Origin: Latrodectus hesperus
Lineage: Eukaryota > Arthropoda > Arachnida > Araneae > Theridiidae
Direction: 5' to 3'
DNA length: 64,000 nt
NCBI GenBank assembly: GCA_037975125.1
Contig: JAJQOW010000214.1
Coordinates: 23,501-87,500 of the forward strand
Shown here: in pieces, positions 62,901 through 64,000 of the stretch
How the letters are laid out: each line of letters opens with the position of its first letter
How positions within the stretch are numbered: position 1 is the stretch's first letter
Notes under the pieces: model-generated
The model's database searches: none
Told to the model about the DNA's origin: nothing
What the model saw: the letters and a program-made list of their open reading frames with translations, nothing else
Translations under genes and position numbers: made by a program

Positions 62901-62930
62901 GCCACATAAGGTGTCAATTTAAATCAAATT

Positions 62931-63300
62931 CATCTAGATAAAAATGATATTTTTTAAAAAAAAATATGTAGAAAAAGATTTAATATTTTAGTTTTTTCGG
63001 AATATTTCTTAAGTCTGACAATTTTAATGATTAGATAGTAAATAAAGTGTGACATCATTAATTGTCTGGTTACTTGGGACATCTACTTGGCTAAACTTAA
63101 TCATTTTATCCGATATGCAACTGATATGTGTTTACAAATCTATTTAAATTTAAGAAATACGCCACATATTTATGACCTAAAGATGAAACGCACTTTATTA
63201 TTTTTCCTGTTCTGAATAATTTCAAGATAAAAGAACGTTATAACAAAAACTATTTGGCTGATAGCAACAGTTTTATTTCACAATAAGTAAACAAGAGCGT
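62931..63300. other. No gene seen
   Basis: AT-rich sequence to the right of the second LINE's 5' end. Nothing recognised. Confidence 0.45.
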
Positions 63301-63900
63301 CTTCAGATGGCATTTTTCAGTTTCGTTTGCAGACGCCTCTTTCTGATATTCCCAGAAATGTATCACTTCCGATTATTAAGAAATAAAAATGGTATTTATT
63401 TTAGGCATTTCCTTTCAATTGTTTCTAATCTTTACATGAGTACTTGGGTCTGATAAAAACTGATACATAGAGATTAGTACAAAGGTCATTTAAAATTATT
63501 GAAATATCTCGTTACAATTATTCATTTTTATATATTAATTGTTATGCTTTCATTTACAATTATTTATTAAAAATGAAAAGAAAGAACTTTTGCCCGATAG
63601 AAAATGACTTTTAAATCCTTTATAATAAAACTTTGATTCTGCTTTGGTTTTAAATGAAATCATTTATGTGAAAGTTGCTTACAACTATTAAATTATCATG
63701 AATATCTAGAATGAATCAATTAAATAATACAAGAAAGTTGAGAGAAATTTATAAGCATAAATGAGATATTGTTTTTTAGCATTGGATGACGACACTCTTT
63801 TGAATGGTGTTATTTAATTTCAAAAAGTATTCACTTTAGGTTAATGTTGAAAGTATTCCGATCAATATTATTAAAGTAAAACCTAAAAAATATAACATTA
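63300..63900. repeat. Paralogue of the sequence next to the EGF array (R3)
   Basis: 63380-63710 aligns with 21150-21480: 'aaaatggtattt/cattt', 'gaaaatgacttttaaatc', 'ttataa.aaa', 'atgtgaaagtt'. Just left of it, 63311-63360 (gcatttttcagtttcg ... ccagaaatgtat) resembles the degenerate EGF copy at 21025-21095. This may be the edge of a second, mostly destroyed EGF locus copy. Divergence is high. Confidence 0.45.
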
Positions 63901-64000
63901 TATTAGAATTCAAAACTTTTGCATTCAGATCTGTAGTACTTACTCCCAAATGCTTACAATTTTTTAGTATAAAGAAGAAATATAATTCATCTGACACATT

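Larger units (their letters stand above)
55440..62930 (-). mobile_element. Second LINE, minus strand, strongly decayed
   Basis: On the minus strand ORF1 (about 62900-61560), endonuclease end (59260-58985), reverse transcriptase (58980-56050) and C-terminal remnants (to about 55440) lie in the correct order for one LINE. Between ORF1 and the endonuclease end, 2.3 kb is filled by a SINE, a dispersed repeat and unrecognised sequence, so insertions or rearrangements separate them. They could also come from two elements of one family. Confidence 0.65.

Overview
This is an AT-rich eukaryotic window, most likely from an arthropod and probably a spider. That is an inference from the transposon classes, from tRNA-derived SINEs, from a LINE ORF1 whose zinc-knuckle protein looks like the type abundant in spiders, and from long (TA)n tracts. 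No intact single-exon gene of normal length is present. Most open frames are TA-repeat translations or shadows.

Left third (about 2-33 kb, minus strand). The main content is a probable multi-exon gene for a secreted or cell-surface protein made mostly of EGF-like domains. A candidate first coding exon with a signal peptide lies at 33298-33448. From 21.1 kb down to 10.98 kb there are 34 head-to-tail copies of a 294-bp unit. Each unit is one 147-bp exon encoding one six-cysteine EGF-like module plus one 147-bp intron, and all are joined by phase-1 splice sites. A 35th copy at the upstream edge is degenerate. A further diverged EGF exon of the same length lies at 6225-6371. Beyond it, two 51-bp phase-1 exons rich in Thr/Ser sit one in each half of a 2.7-kb segmental duplication (466-5857). 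The inferred order is signal peptide, about 35 EGF modules, mucin-like linker. The intron at 6.4-11 kb holds a decayed BEL/Pao LTR retrotransposon in the opposite orientation.

Middle (21-45 kb). This stretch is largely non-coding. It holds a tRNA-derived SINE-like repeat (22.74-23.06 kb), an 850-bp TA tract, two head-to-tail Helitron copies (29.4-32.06 kb, the second with a PIF1-like helicase remnant), and a Tc1-like DD34E transposon with both terminal inverted repeats and TA target duplications (39836-41236). It also has a short GC-rich hairpin and an unidentified broken coding-like stretch at 43.0-43.5 kb. Weak paralogy links 23.25-24.27 kb with 33.98-35.17 kb, and 21.1-21.5 kb with 63.3-63.9 kb. 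This suggests that the EGF locus itself was duplicated.

Right third (45-64 kb). This is a nest of retroelements. A BEL/Pao element (45452-55337) contains a LINE with a C-terminal RNase H domain (about 47.83-53.32 kb). The LINE carries an internal tandem duplication, and one copy of that duplication received a SINE. Between the LINE and the 3' LTR lies an intronless, broken copy of the C-terminal half of CSDE1/UNR, a cytoplasmic RNA-binding protein. Further right is a second LINE on the minus strand (about 62.93-55.44 kb), decayed, with a 945-bp tandem duplication in its reverse transcriptase and a second SINE copy within its span. All retroelement frames have stops and frameshifts, so the window looks like old repeat-rich sequence around one rapidly evolving exon array.
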